Shown one piece after another: positions 1-5,939 of a stretch of DNA of 6,430 nt. The notes under the pieces were generated by a model, which was not told where the DNA came from, made no database searches, and saw only the letters and a list, made by a program, of their open reading frames with translations. A program made the translations under genes and the position numbers. Origin of the DNA: Bacteroidota bacterium (lineage in GTDB: Bacteria; Bacteroidota; UBA10030; UBA6906); assembly GCA_016844425.1 (NCBI GenBank), contig JAERML010000131.1, positions 1-6,430 on the forward strand. The letters are read 5' to 3'. Within the stretch, counting starts at the first letter, position 1, and each line of letters begins with the position of its first letter.

Positions 1-662
1 CATTATTCAAATTGCTGGGTTCCCACACGACCATAAGCGCTCGGCGGTTTGACAACCTCAGTAAAAGCATTCCCGGAATGCCGGTAGAGCTCCCCAAGGG
101 TGGTTGTGAAACGTGGGTGGCGGAACGGATCAAAGAGAAGAGCTATATAGCGCCTGCGTACAAGAATGTGGATGGGACCTCGTTCGCCGCGCCCATTGTC
201 AGTTCCGTCATTGCCCAAATGCTGGAAGCCATGCCCGACCTCTCTCCGAACGACATTCGTCGGATTCTCATGGACACCGCGCAGCAGGTCAGAGGCGCAC
301 CTGTAGAACAACAGGGCTCCGGGGTGTTGAACCCACGCACTGCCGTTCACCGTGCACTTGGTCAGCGTGCTCCTTCAAATGTTCCCGGCGTGTATCGTGC
401 CAACAGTGGCATTGTGTTCGTCTACCACAACCGCGTCCCTCGGACGGTCGCACTCGCCGGCGACTTCAATAGCTGGGACGTTACGAAAAACCATTTTGAT
501 GAGTTGGAGAACGGCGTGTGGAGTTGTTGGCTGCCTCTCCCGCCAGCCGGTACGTATCGCTACAAGTTTGTAATTGACCGCGCGGTATGGATCGAAGACC
601 CATCCAACCCGGTGAAGGACCCGGATGGGTATGGTGGTTGGAACAGCCAACTGGTAGTGTAA
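1..662 (+). CDS. S8 (subtilisin-like) serine protease with C-terminal glycogen-binding CBM48-like domain, 3' part
   Basis: The frame is open to the left edge, so the gene starts outside the window; about 219 C-terminal residues are visible. The motif DGTSFAAPIV matches the subtilase catalytic-serine block GTSxAxP, with the serine codon at 180-182. The catalytic Asp and His and the signal peptide, if any, lie upstream. After the protease helices (roughly 186-350) a short linker leads to a second domain at about 435-659. It contains VALAGDFNSWD, LPPAGTYRYKFVID and DPDGYGGWNSQ, the hallmarks of the AMPK-beta/CBM48 fold, which binds alpha-glucans such as glycogen or starch. The protein ends with this domain; no secretion-sorting tail follows. 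Seen: both motif sets in one frame. Known: subtilases cut peptide bonds, CBM48 binds glucan. Inferred: a protease tethered to, or regulated by, a polysaccharide. The fusion is unusual. Family assignment is firm, biological role unknown. Confidence 0.9.
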   Translation, partial: LFKLLGSHTTISARRFDNLSKSIPGMPVELPKGGCETWVAERIKEKSYIAPAYKNVDGTSFAAPIVSSVIAQMLEAMPDLSPNDIRRILMDTAQQVRGAPVEQQGSGVLNPRTAVHRALGQRAPSNVPGVYRANSGIVFVYHNRVPRTVALAGDFNSWDVTKNHFDELENGVWSCWLPLPPAGTYRYKFVIDRAVWIEDPSNPVKDPDGYGGWNSQLVV

Positions 663-674
663 CAACTCGAAGGC

Positions 675-703
675 TTGCAATCCTCAATAAATTCCCTTAT
701 CCT
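675..703 (+). promoter_or_regulatory. possible sigma70-like promoter for the methyltransferase-phhB unit
   Basis: TTGCAA (675-680, 4 of 6 to the -35 consensus) and TATCCT (698-703, 4 of 6 to the -10 consensus) are separated by 17 bases. They sit in the 129-base gap after the protease stop codon. Transcription would start near 710 and leave a leader of about 80 bases. The match is moderate, and such sites occur by chance; I see no terminator between the protease and this site, so read-through from upstream is equally possible. Confidence 0.3.
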
Positions 704-781
704 ACTGCATGAAGATGTGCGTCGGGTCTCCTTCCTCGAGACTCCGGCCCTCCCGCTAACGACGGCCACACCCACAAACTC

Positions 782-785
782 GGAG
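782..785 (+). promoter_or_regulatory. Shine-Dalgarno GGAG that sets the methyltransferase start at 792
   Basis: GGAG lies 6 bases before the ATG at 792. The same frame is open further upstream to a TTG at 675, but that start has no comparable ribosome-binding site. The residues it would add lack family character, whereas the protein from 792 begins MAKTAPTAKPK, a typical lysine-rich N-terminus. Confidence 0.6.
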
Positions 786-791
786 TTAGGA

Positions 792-1810
792 ATGGCAAAG
801 ACTGCCCCCACAGCGAAGCCAAAAGTCGGCAAAGCCTCTTTACTCGACCCGCTGATTGAAAAACTGAACTCCTTCTCCGCTGACAACTACTGGGACCTTG
901 GAAAATTTCTTGTGGAAAAGCTTGTCCCAACAGCGTTGAAAGAGGGAATCTTTGGAGAGCAAATCCTCAAGCGCATGGCGGATGTCCCGGGCTTCAAGTT
1001 CCCCTACTCGATGCTCAAGCAGTGCCATATGTTCTACACCTACTACCCCGATGTCGAGAAAAGACCGCTGGCCGAGATTTTCTACTTCGAGCTGGCAACA
1101 AAGGTGGATGACCAACGCAGGCGTGATCAGTACGAACGGATGGCCATCAACAACAAATGGACAATCTCCGACCTGCAGAAGAAGATCCGTGAGGATGAAT
1201 TTGCCCGGCGAGAGGACGAACGGACAAAGTTTGGATTTGATCTGAAAGAACGAAACGTGTGGACGGTCGATATGCCCGATCCGCGCTTCGGGAAATCCGG
1301 CTACAAAGGACGGCTTCCAGGACAGATTGTTGCCAATGCTCTTTATTACTACACGAATCCCGGTGCCGTCGTGCTCGACCCGATGGCAGGCTCGGTCGGG
1401 CCAATATCCTCCTCACCGGCATCCCCGAGCAATCGGGAACGTTTGACTACGTCTTTCTCGATCCACCTGCTGACTTTTACCCGCGTGGCGACGACTCGGA
1501 TTTCTCCGCCAGCGCTGCGAAGGCCGATACGATGATGAAATTCAAGTCACTCGGCCGCGAAAGTGCGCGAACCCTGAAGCAGGGAGGACGACTGTCGGTC
1601 GTTGTGGAAGCGTCCACCGGCAGCTTCGGTGTGATTGATTTCCCCTTCGAGGTTGCAGCGATGATGAAAGAGTTCGGGTTGACGGAGGTTGGAAAAGTCT
1701 ATCTCCCCCGCCGCGGTGATGCAGCCAAAGTGCGGGCAAGAACCTCAACGGAAGGGATGAAGGCTATGAGTTCCGATTGCCGTGAACTCCTTACCTTTGA
1801 GAAACGGTAG
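792..1810 (+). pseudogene. DNA methyltransferase (N6-adenine/N4-cytosine type) with DUF1016-like N-terminus, disrupted by frame change and internal deletion
   Basis: From the ATG at 792, residues 30-135 (for example NYWDLGKFLVEKLVP, YSMLKQCHMFYTYYPD, NNKWTISDLQKKI) resemble the DUF1016/YhcG N-terminal helical domain. Residues 174-201 carry the start of an amino-methyltransferase core: LPGQIVANALYYYTNPGAVVLDPMAGS, i.e. motif X followed by SAM-binding motif I (cut at about 1397). The frame then switches. The rest of the enzyme continues in another frame: ANILLTGIPEQSGTFDYVFLDPP with motif IV at 1460-1468, then LKQGGRLSVVVE, and a C-terminus ending in RELLTFEKR at 1810. The roughly 25-30 residues that family members normally have between motif I (DPMAGSGTT) and the ANIL-like segment are absent, so this looks like an out-of-frame deletion, not a single-base slip. 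Motif IV reads DPPA where these enzymes usually have an aromatic residue (DPPY/W). The first frame stops at 1535, giving a 247-residue product without motif IV. No restriction gene is adjacent. A sequencing or assembly error cannot be excluded. Confidence 0.8.
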
Positions 1811-1828
1811 CCGGACCCAGGAAAGTAT

Positions 1829-2119
1829 ATGAAGGATCGAAAGAAGAAAACCGAGCAGGAAATCTCCAGCGACATTGGAGCACTCAAGGGATGGTCGCTG
1901 GTGAATGGCAAGCTGCACAAAGAATTCAAGTTTAGGAATTTTGTCGAGGCATTCGGATTCATGACCAGGGTGGCGTTGATTGCAGAGGGGATGAACCATC
2001 ACCCGGAGTGGTTCAATGTCTATAATCGAGTGACCATCGACCTTACCACTCATGACGTGGGGGGAATCAGCAATTTTGATTTTGAGTTTGCCGCGAAAGT
2101 CGAGGGGGTGCTTTCCTAG
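1829..2119 (+). CDS. phhB: pterin-4a-carbinolamine dehydratase
   Basis: This 96-residue protein has the normal length of the PCD/DCoH family. The enzyme dehydrates 4a-hydroxytetrahydropterin to quinonoid dihydropterin in the cytoplasm, recycling the cofactor of aromatic amino acid hydroxylases. The signature [16 protein letters not shown] followed by LTTHDVGG is complete. Glu53, His57, His58, His75 and Asp84 match the active-site residues Glu57, His61, His62, His79 and Asp88 of mammalian DCoH with a constant offset of 4. The ATG at 1829 is preceded by AGGA with 6 bases of spacing. The gene begins 18 bases after the methyltransferase stop, so the two are probably on one transcript. No phenylalanine hydroxylase gene is visible; stand-alone PCDs occur in many bacteria and some have been linked to molybdopterin or other pterin functions. 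The family call is secure; the physiological partner is unknown. Confidence 0.95.
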   Translation: MKDRKKKTEQEISSDIGALKGWSLVNGKLHKEFKFRNFVEAFGFMTRVALIAEGMNHHPEWFNVYNRVTIDLTTHDVGGISNFDFEFAAKVEGVLS

Positions 2120-2173
2120 AATCCATCCGGACTCATCCCCCTTTACCCGATCCGACTTCTCATTGGTTTCCTT

Positions 2174-2201
2174 GTAGGGGCGCAGCATGCTGCGCCCCTA
2201 C
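2174..2201. repeat. perfect 28-bp palindrome (REP-like), probable bidirectional terminator
   Basis: GTAGGGGCGCAGCA is followed directly by its exact reverse complement TGCTGCGCCCCTAC. RNA from either strand could fold into a GC-rich hairpin with up to 14 paired positions minus a small loop. It lies between the convergent phhB and transporter genes, where a shared terminator is expected, but no T-run follows on either side, so termination would not be of the classic intrinsic kind. GTAGGGGCG-type units are a known dispersed repeat theme in many environmental genomes; whether this one is multicopy in its genome cannot be judged here. Confidence 0.75.
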
Positions 2202-2219
2202 GGATTTCTCGGCGGGCGG

Positions 2220-2234
2220 GCTGCGTCCCTACAA
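2220..2234 (-). repeat. degenerate inverted copy of the palindrome arm, overlapping the transporter stop codon
   Basis: Read on the minus strand this is TTGTAGGGACGCAGC, identical at 14 of 15 positions to TTGTAGGGGCGCAGC at 2172-2186 on the plus strand. The TAG within it (2229-2231) is the stop codon of the AmpG-like transporter. The pair forms a larger inverted arrangement spanning about 2172-2234 around the 28-bp palindrome. Confidence 0.65.
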
Positions 2235-3485
2235 AGGTTCTTCCCTCACCCCTTCGGTTTCCACCGGCATGAACCTCAGCACCGGCAGCGCAAGCAGCGA
2301 CACTGCTGCCATCGCGGTGAAGGCTGCGGGATAACTCCAGTTCGCGATCAATCCTCCCACAACAAATGCCGCCCATGACTCGCACGCATTCGTTGCACCC
2401 ATGTAGGCACTGAATTGTGTTGCCCCGAGGGCCGGGTGCGTGATGTCCATGAAGAGCGCGTACGACGACGCGGTAAACAGCCCGATGCAGAAATAGAGGA
2501 TCGCGAGAAGAGCTGTCAGCAGGTGTGTCGCCCTTCCATTGCTCCAGACGTCAGCGCCAACCAGCATCAGGATATCCACAGCAAGAAGCGCAAGGAAAAA
2601 TGCAACCGCACGCCGCCTTCCGAGTCTGTCAGACAGAATTCCCCCGAGAAGCGACCCGCCAGTCATCCCCACGATCACTGGAAGAGCAAAGAACGTTCCT
2701 ACATGCTCTGACGTAAGCCCGCGGTCCAACAGAAATGGCCCGGCCACTGCGCCCACAGCTTCGAATCCTGCACCGGCTATGAGCGCGAAGAGCAATCCGA
2801 GCCATGACGCCCGTATCTGAAGTGCGCTCTTGACGCGTGCTGCGAATTCCTGCCATCGTTCTCTCATCTTTCCGTGTGGAGCTGGTTCGGTACCATCTCG
2901 CGAAAAAAGGAGAACAACCATCGACAACCAAATGGTTGTTATCAGCAGAAGATGTACTGCGGGGCTCCCCAGTCGCTCGAACAGGAGCAGGCTTACACCT
3001 CCGAACACCGAACGCCCAAGCAGCATGCCCGATTGCATCCAGCCGTTCAGCGCCCCGCGCTCGCTCGTAGGAACCGTCGCAATGGCATATGCGTCAATGG
3101 CAACGTCCTGCGTTGCAGCCGCAACGGCATGAAGAACCAGAAAAGGAACAATCAGCGCAAGATCTGTGTGGAGATCAAGAACGAGGAGCGGGAGGAGAGC
3201 AAGGCCCATCATAAGCTGGGCTGCAACGATCCATGAGCGGCGAGTCCACCGCAAAGACCGGAGGACATCAACAAAAGGAGCCCAGGCAAATTTGAACGTC
3301 CAGGGAATAACGAGGAGGGCAGTTAGTGCCGTGATATCCTCAACGGGCACGCCCGCGCTCCGCAGACGCGTCGGGAGAGCCCACCACAGAAACCCGATCG
3401 GCGCGCCTTCGCTGAGGTACAACAACGCGAAGAGGAGCTTTCGCCCAGCAGGGGTCCCGCACAGCCGGAGGCGAAGGGATTTCAC
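2229..3485 (-). CDS. AmpG-like major facilitator superfamily transporter
   Basis: A 418-residue, strongly hydrophobic inner-membrane protein with about 12 predicted membrane segments; a charged cytoplasmic loop around residues 196-225 divides the two halves, as usual in MFS proteins. [17 protein letters not shown] (23-38), KFAWAPFVD (65-73) and [10 protein letters not shown] (126-135) match the AmpG/acetyl-CoA transporter branch. DRLGRRR (286-292) in the second half matches the MFS loop motif. AmpG itself imports anhydromuropeptides for cell-wall recycling; this protein is only similar, so its substrate is open. The chosen start is GTG at 3485, whose GTGA overlaps the stop of the upstream GNAT-nitrilase gene by 4 bases, a typical translational-coupling arrangement. 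A TTG at 3536 would lengthen the protein by 17 uncharacteristic residues. No strong Shine-Dalgarno is seen, in keeping with coupling. The stop codon lies inside a repeat copy. Confidence 0.88.
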   Translation of the reverse strand: MKSLRLRLCGTPAGRKLLFALLYLSEGAPIGFLWWALPTRLRSAGVPVEDITALTALLVIPWTFKFAWAPFVDVLRSLRWTRRSWIVAAQLMMGLALLPLLVLDLHTDLALIVPFLVLHAVAAATQDVAIDAYAIATVPTSERGALNGWMQSGMLLGRSVFGGVSLLLFERLGSPAVHLLLITTIWLSMVVLLFSRDGTEPAPHGKMRERWQEFAARVKSALQIRASWLGLLFALIAGAGFEAVGAVAGPFLLDRGLTSEHVGTFFALPVIVGMTGGSLLGGILSDRLGRRRAVAFFLALLAVDILMLVGADVWSNGRATHLLTALLAILYFCIGLFTASSYALFMDITHPALGATQFSAYMGATNACESWAAFVVGGLIANWSYPAAFTAMAAVSLLALPVLRFMPVETEGVREEPL

Positions 3486-5023
3486 ACTTGCCGTTTGAGC
3501 TTGATCTCGTAGAGGTCGGTCCGGCGGTCCCGCCAATTCAGCACACTCCCGCTTTGCCGGTGACGCTTCAAGAGCTCGAGGTCCACCTCATCGATGATCA
3601 CCGTTTCGATGTTCGGCGTACATTCCGCCTCTATCGCGTCGCGGGCAAACTGTACATCCGACGGAGTGAAAATGCCAGACTGTGCATACTGGATGTCCAT
3701 ATTGTGAATAGAAGGGAGGTTTCCCACCGTCCCGGCAATCGCCACAAAAACGTGGTTCTCGATACACCGCGCCTGGGCACAGTAGCGGACCCGAAGGTAT
3801 CCGGACCGCTCATCTGTGCAGAACGGCACGAAGATGATCTGCGCCCCCTTCTCCGCGGCCACACGACCGACTTCCGGGAATTCAATATCGTAGCAAATCT
3901 GGATGGATATCTTCCCTTTGTCCGTGTCGAAGACCTCTATCTTGTTTCCCGGCTCGACCCCCCACCAATGGCGCTCGTTTGGGGTGATGTGGAGCTTGTA
4001 TTGCTTGTTAATTTCTCCATTCCGCTTGAAGAGATACGCGATATTGTAGAGATGGTCATCTTCGACGGCAAAGTGTGAGCCGCCGATAATGTTAATGTTG
4101 TATTTTACCGCGAGCCCGGTGAATTGTTCGATGTACTGCGGGGTGTATTCGGCAAGCTTCCGCACTGCAACCCCCGGGCGGGGAGCGTCGATGAAAGAAA
4201 GCATCTGGGTGGTGAAGATCTCAGGGAAGAGGATGAAGTCGCAGCGGTAATCGGACGCCACATCGATGAAGAACTCGCATTGCCGGATGAACTCCTCGAA
4301 CGATGCAATCTTCCGCATTTCGTACTGCACGACGCAGATTTTGACCGGACTAGCAGGTACGAACACCCGTCTCGGATCGGGCGAGTAGTCCAAGTTCGAC
4401 CATTCAAGGAGCGTCGCGTATCCCTTGGACTCCTTGTCAGACTCCATGTACTTCCCGATGAGCCGCTTCAATACAAATCCGTTGGCAAGTTGCGTCGTCA
4501 AAACCGGATCGACCATATCCTTGTGGATCACCTTATTGACGTATTCCCTGGCTGTCATCTCTTGTGCATGCTGGCCATATCCGGGAATCCGTCCACCCAG
4601 CACAATTCGCATTAGGTTCTTTTCAATCGCCAGGCGCTTGCGCGCATCATACAGGCGTCGGGCAAGCTTCATCCCCCGGAACTCCGGGTGCACCATGATT
4701 TCAATCCCGTAGAGGGTATTTCCTTCCGGGTTGTGGTTGGTGATATATCCTGCATTTGAAATGTCCTGCCAGTTATGGAGATCACCGTGCAGGGCGAAGT
4801 CGAGGATCAGACTGCTGCACGACGCAACGATTTTGCCATCATACTCAATGCAAATCTGCCCTTCCGGAAAGATCTGAAGCTGGCTTGCGATCTGTTCCAG
4901 CGTCCACCGTTTCATGCCGGGAAAACAGAGCGCTTGCAAGGCCACGATCTGGTCGAAATCCTCCATGCGGATAGCCCGCACATGGATCTTTTTCTCAAAC
5001 GATTGCATGTCAATTGCAGGCAT
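3482..5023 (-). CDS. bifunctional GNAT N-acetyltransferase / carbon-nitrogen hydrolase (nitrilase superfamily) fusion
   Basis: A 513-residue cytoplasmic protein with two domains. Residues about 12-215 form a GNAT acetyltransferase; the acetyl-CoA loop is visible as [20 protein letters not shown] (R/QxxGxA, near 111-130). Residues about 225-505 form a nitrilase-fold amidase with the full catalytic triad: Glu268 in LFPEIF, Lys343 in [13 protein letters not shown] and Cys377 in [11 protein letters not shown]. This fusion is a recognised but poorly characterised nitrilase branch, frequent in Bacteroidota; the GNAT half would transfer an acetyl group to an amine and the nitrilase half would hydrolyse an amide, but the natural substrates are not known to me. 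The ATG at 5023 was chosen because GGAGG stands 5 bases upstream; an ATG at 5056 in the same frame lacks such a site. It is the first gene of a two-gene unit with the AmpG-like transporter and has a plausible promoter about 100 bases upstream. Confidence 0.93.
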   Translation of the reverse strand: MPAIDMQSFEKKIHVRAIRMEDFDQIVALQALCFPGMKRWTLEQIASQLQIFPEGQICIEYDGKIVASCSSLILDFALHGDLHNWQDISNAGYITNHNPEGNTLYGIEIMVHPEFRGMKLARRLYDARKRLAIEKNLMRIVLGGRIPGYGQHAQEMTAREYVNKVIHKDMVDPVLTTQLANGFVLKRLIGKYMESDKESKGYATLLEWSNLDYSPDPRRVFVPASPVKICVVQYEMRKIASFEEFIRQCEFFIDVASDYRCDFILFPEIFTTQMLSFIDAPRPGVAVRKLAEYTPQYIEQFTGLAVKYNINIIGGSHFAVEDDHLYNIAYLFKRNGEINKQYKLHITPNERHWWGVEPGNKIEVFDTDKGKISIQICYDIEFPEVGRVAAEKGAQIIFVPFCTDERSGYLRVRYCAQARCIENHVFVAIAGTVGNLPSIHNMDIQYAQSGIFTPSDVQFARDAIEAECTPNIETVIIDEVDLELLKRHRQSGSVLNWRDRRTDLYEIKLKRQV

Positions 5024-5028
5024 GAGGT

Positions 5029-5033
5029 CCTCC
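5029..5033 (-). promoter_or_regulatory. strong Shine-Dalgarno GGAGG that sets the GNAT-nitrilase start
   Basis: On the minus strand GGAGG is followed by 5 bases and then the ATG at 5023-5021. This favours the 513-residue form over an in-frame ATG 33 bases upstream (5056) that has no comparable site. Confidence 0.7.
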
Positions 5034-5121
5034 ACTAGGTGCTTGAGTAACAACATCCATTGCGCGATGAGACTACGAGCGACACAGGAGGCTGGATGAC
5101 AGAGATAACGGGGCTAGATTC

Positions 5122-5149
5122 AAGATAGGATTCTTTGGGAGAATGTCAA
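5122..5149 (-). promoter_or_regulatory. sigma70-like promoter of the GNAT-nitrilase/transporter unit
   Basis: On the minus strand TTGACA (5149-5144), a perfect -35 consensus, is followed after 16 bases by TATCTT (5127-5122, 4 of 6 to TATAAT). Transcription would start near 5115 and give a leader of about 90 bases before the ATG at 5023. The site lies directly downstream of the lipoprotein gene's terminator, so the two-gene unit would be separately expressed. An imperfect operator candidate, GAGAAT-8 bases-ATTCTC (5139-5158), overlaps the -35 box. If the organism is a Bacteroidota its main sigma factor prefers a different consensus, which lowers the certainty. Confidence 0.45.
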
Positions 5150-5161
5150 CGAATTCTCTCT

Positions 5162-5200
5162 GGGAAAAGACAAACGCCGCCTCAGATGCGGAGACGGCGT
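5162..5200 (-). terminator. intrinsic terminator of the lipoprotein gene
   Basis: On the minus strand, starting 25 bases after the lipoprotein stop codon, ACGCCG pairs with CGGCGT and GAG with CTC, separated by one mismatch, around a 7-base loop (5200-5174). The stem is followed by the T-rich tract TTGTCTTTTCCC. Position, stem and tail all fit a Rho-independent terminator reading out of the lipoprotein gene. Confidence 0.7.
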
Positions 5201-5225
5201 GGAGGAGTTCTGATATTGATGAGAG

Positions 5226-5813
5226 CTACTTGGACAGTGTGTTGACCATCGCATTGAAGTCGGACTCCGCCGCGGCAACCGTTTGGGCGGGACCCGTGAA
5301 CTTGAAAAACACCGAGCCTTCCGGGGCGGCTACGATCGCTCCGAGCAAACGGTAGTTGTTCTTCTCCCCTTGCGACTGCATCATCGGACCGCCGGGCGCG
5401 AGGTAGGTCCCTGCAATTTGCACCATGGTCACGTTGAGCCCGTTGACTTCTTTCGTGGACCGTGCCGGCTTGCCGGCATTCTTAAACTGCCCAACCCAAC
5501 GGTCGATGTTGGCATCCACGTCGCCACCCTGTCCACTGCCGAAGAAGAACACCGCACACTCTCCCCCCTCCGAATCATCGCCCGCCGCAGGGACGGCATA
5601 CGTTGCCACGCGCATCTGGCGGGGAGGCATCGTACCCCAACTCTTTGGGATTACCCACTGCACGCCTGCTACCGCATTCGCCTCGCCATGCGGAGCCTGT
5701 GTAAGGCTCGGTGGGGCGCTCTGCGGCATCTGCTGCTGTTCCTGCTTCTTCTCCGTGCATCCTGCCGCAATAAATGAGAGGAGGAATACAACACATATCA
5801 TTTGTTGCCTCAT
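5226..5813 (-). CDS. small lipoprotein of unknown function
   Basis: A 195-residue protein. Residues 1-19 are a lipoprotein signal: a short N-terminus with one Arg, a hydrophobic core (ICVVFLLSFIAA) and the lipobox IAAGC, so Cys19 would be lipidated and the protein exported and membrane-anchored. A Gln/Pro/Ser-rich flexible linker follows (20-45). A compact domain runs from about 50 to 195, with WVIPKSW, MRVATYAVPA, ECAVFFFGSGQGGDVDANIDRWVGQF, GTYLAPGGPM and SVFFKFTGP as notable segments. I recall similar domains in hypothetical proteins of environmental bacteria such as Planctomycetes, but no known function. The start at 5813 (ATG) has AGGA 9 bases upstream and sits directly before the signal peptide; an upstream in-frame start at 5909 would bury that signal. 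The gene has its own terminator and is 126 bases from the oxidoreductase gene behind it. Confidence 0.85.
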   Translation of the reverse strand: MRQQMICVVFLLSFIAAGCTEKKQEQQQMPQSAPPSLTQAPHGEANAVAGVQWVIPKSWGTMPPRQMRVATYAVPAAGDDSEGGECAVFFFGSGQGGDVDANIDRWVGQFKNAGKPARSTKEVNGLNVTMVQIAGTYLAPGGPMMQSQGEKNNYRLLGAIVAAPEGSVFFKFTGPAQTVAAAESDFNAMVNTLSK

Positions 5814-5939
5814 TGGTTGGAGTCCTTTCGAGTAAGATGAGATGAGGGGCAAACCCCCGGCGAACTTTATGGGGAACAAGATACTGGAGACACTGGTGAA
5901 AAACAACACGTCTCTGCGTTATATCGTTTCAGCACTTGA

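Noticed and set aside
675..791. N-terminal extension of the methyltransferase from a TTG start
   Set aside because: The ATG at 792 has a well-spaced GGAG and a more natural N-terminus; the extension has no recognisable character.
1385..1405. Programmed ribosomal frameshift joining the two methyltransferase frames
   Set aside because: There is no slippery heptamer at the switch, and a stretch of family sequence is missing, which a frameshift cannot explain.
2415..3236. Several plus-strand open frames of 63-120 codons
   Set aside because: They are charged, low-complexity shadows of the transporter gene on the opposite strand.
3486..3536. TTG start giving a longer transporter with a 51-base overlap
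   Set aside because: The GTG at 3485 in a GTGA overlap is the more typical arrangement and starts just ahead of the first membrane segment.
3488..4078. Long plus-strand open frame of 196 codons
   Set aside because: It is antisense to the nitrilase domain, which has a full catalytic triad on the minus strand; the plus-strand frame has no family features.
5845..5858. Short hairpin GGGGC/AAA/CCCC as a terminator of the oxidoreductase gene
   Set aside because: The stem is only 4 base pairs and no T-run follows on the minus strand.
5863..5895. Promoter for the lipoprotein gene (TTGTTT, 17 bases, TATCTT on the minus strand)
   Set aside because: Only 3 of 6 and 4 of 6 consensus matches in an AT-richer gap; too weak to annotate.
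5814..5909. Longer lipoprotein from an upstream in-frame start
   Set aside because: It would place the lipoprotein signal internally; the ATG at 5813 puts the lipobox cysteine at residue 19.
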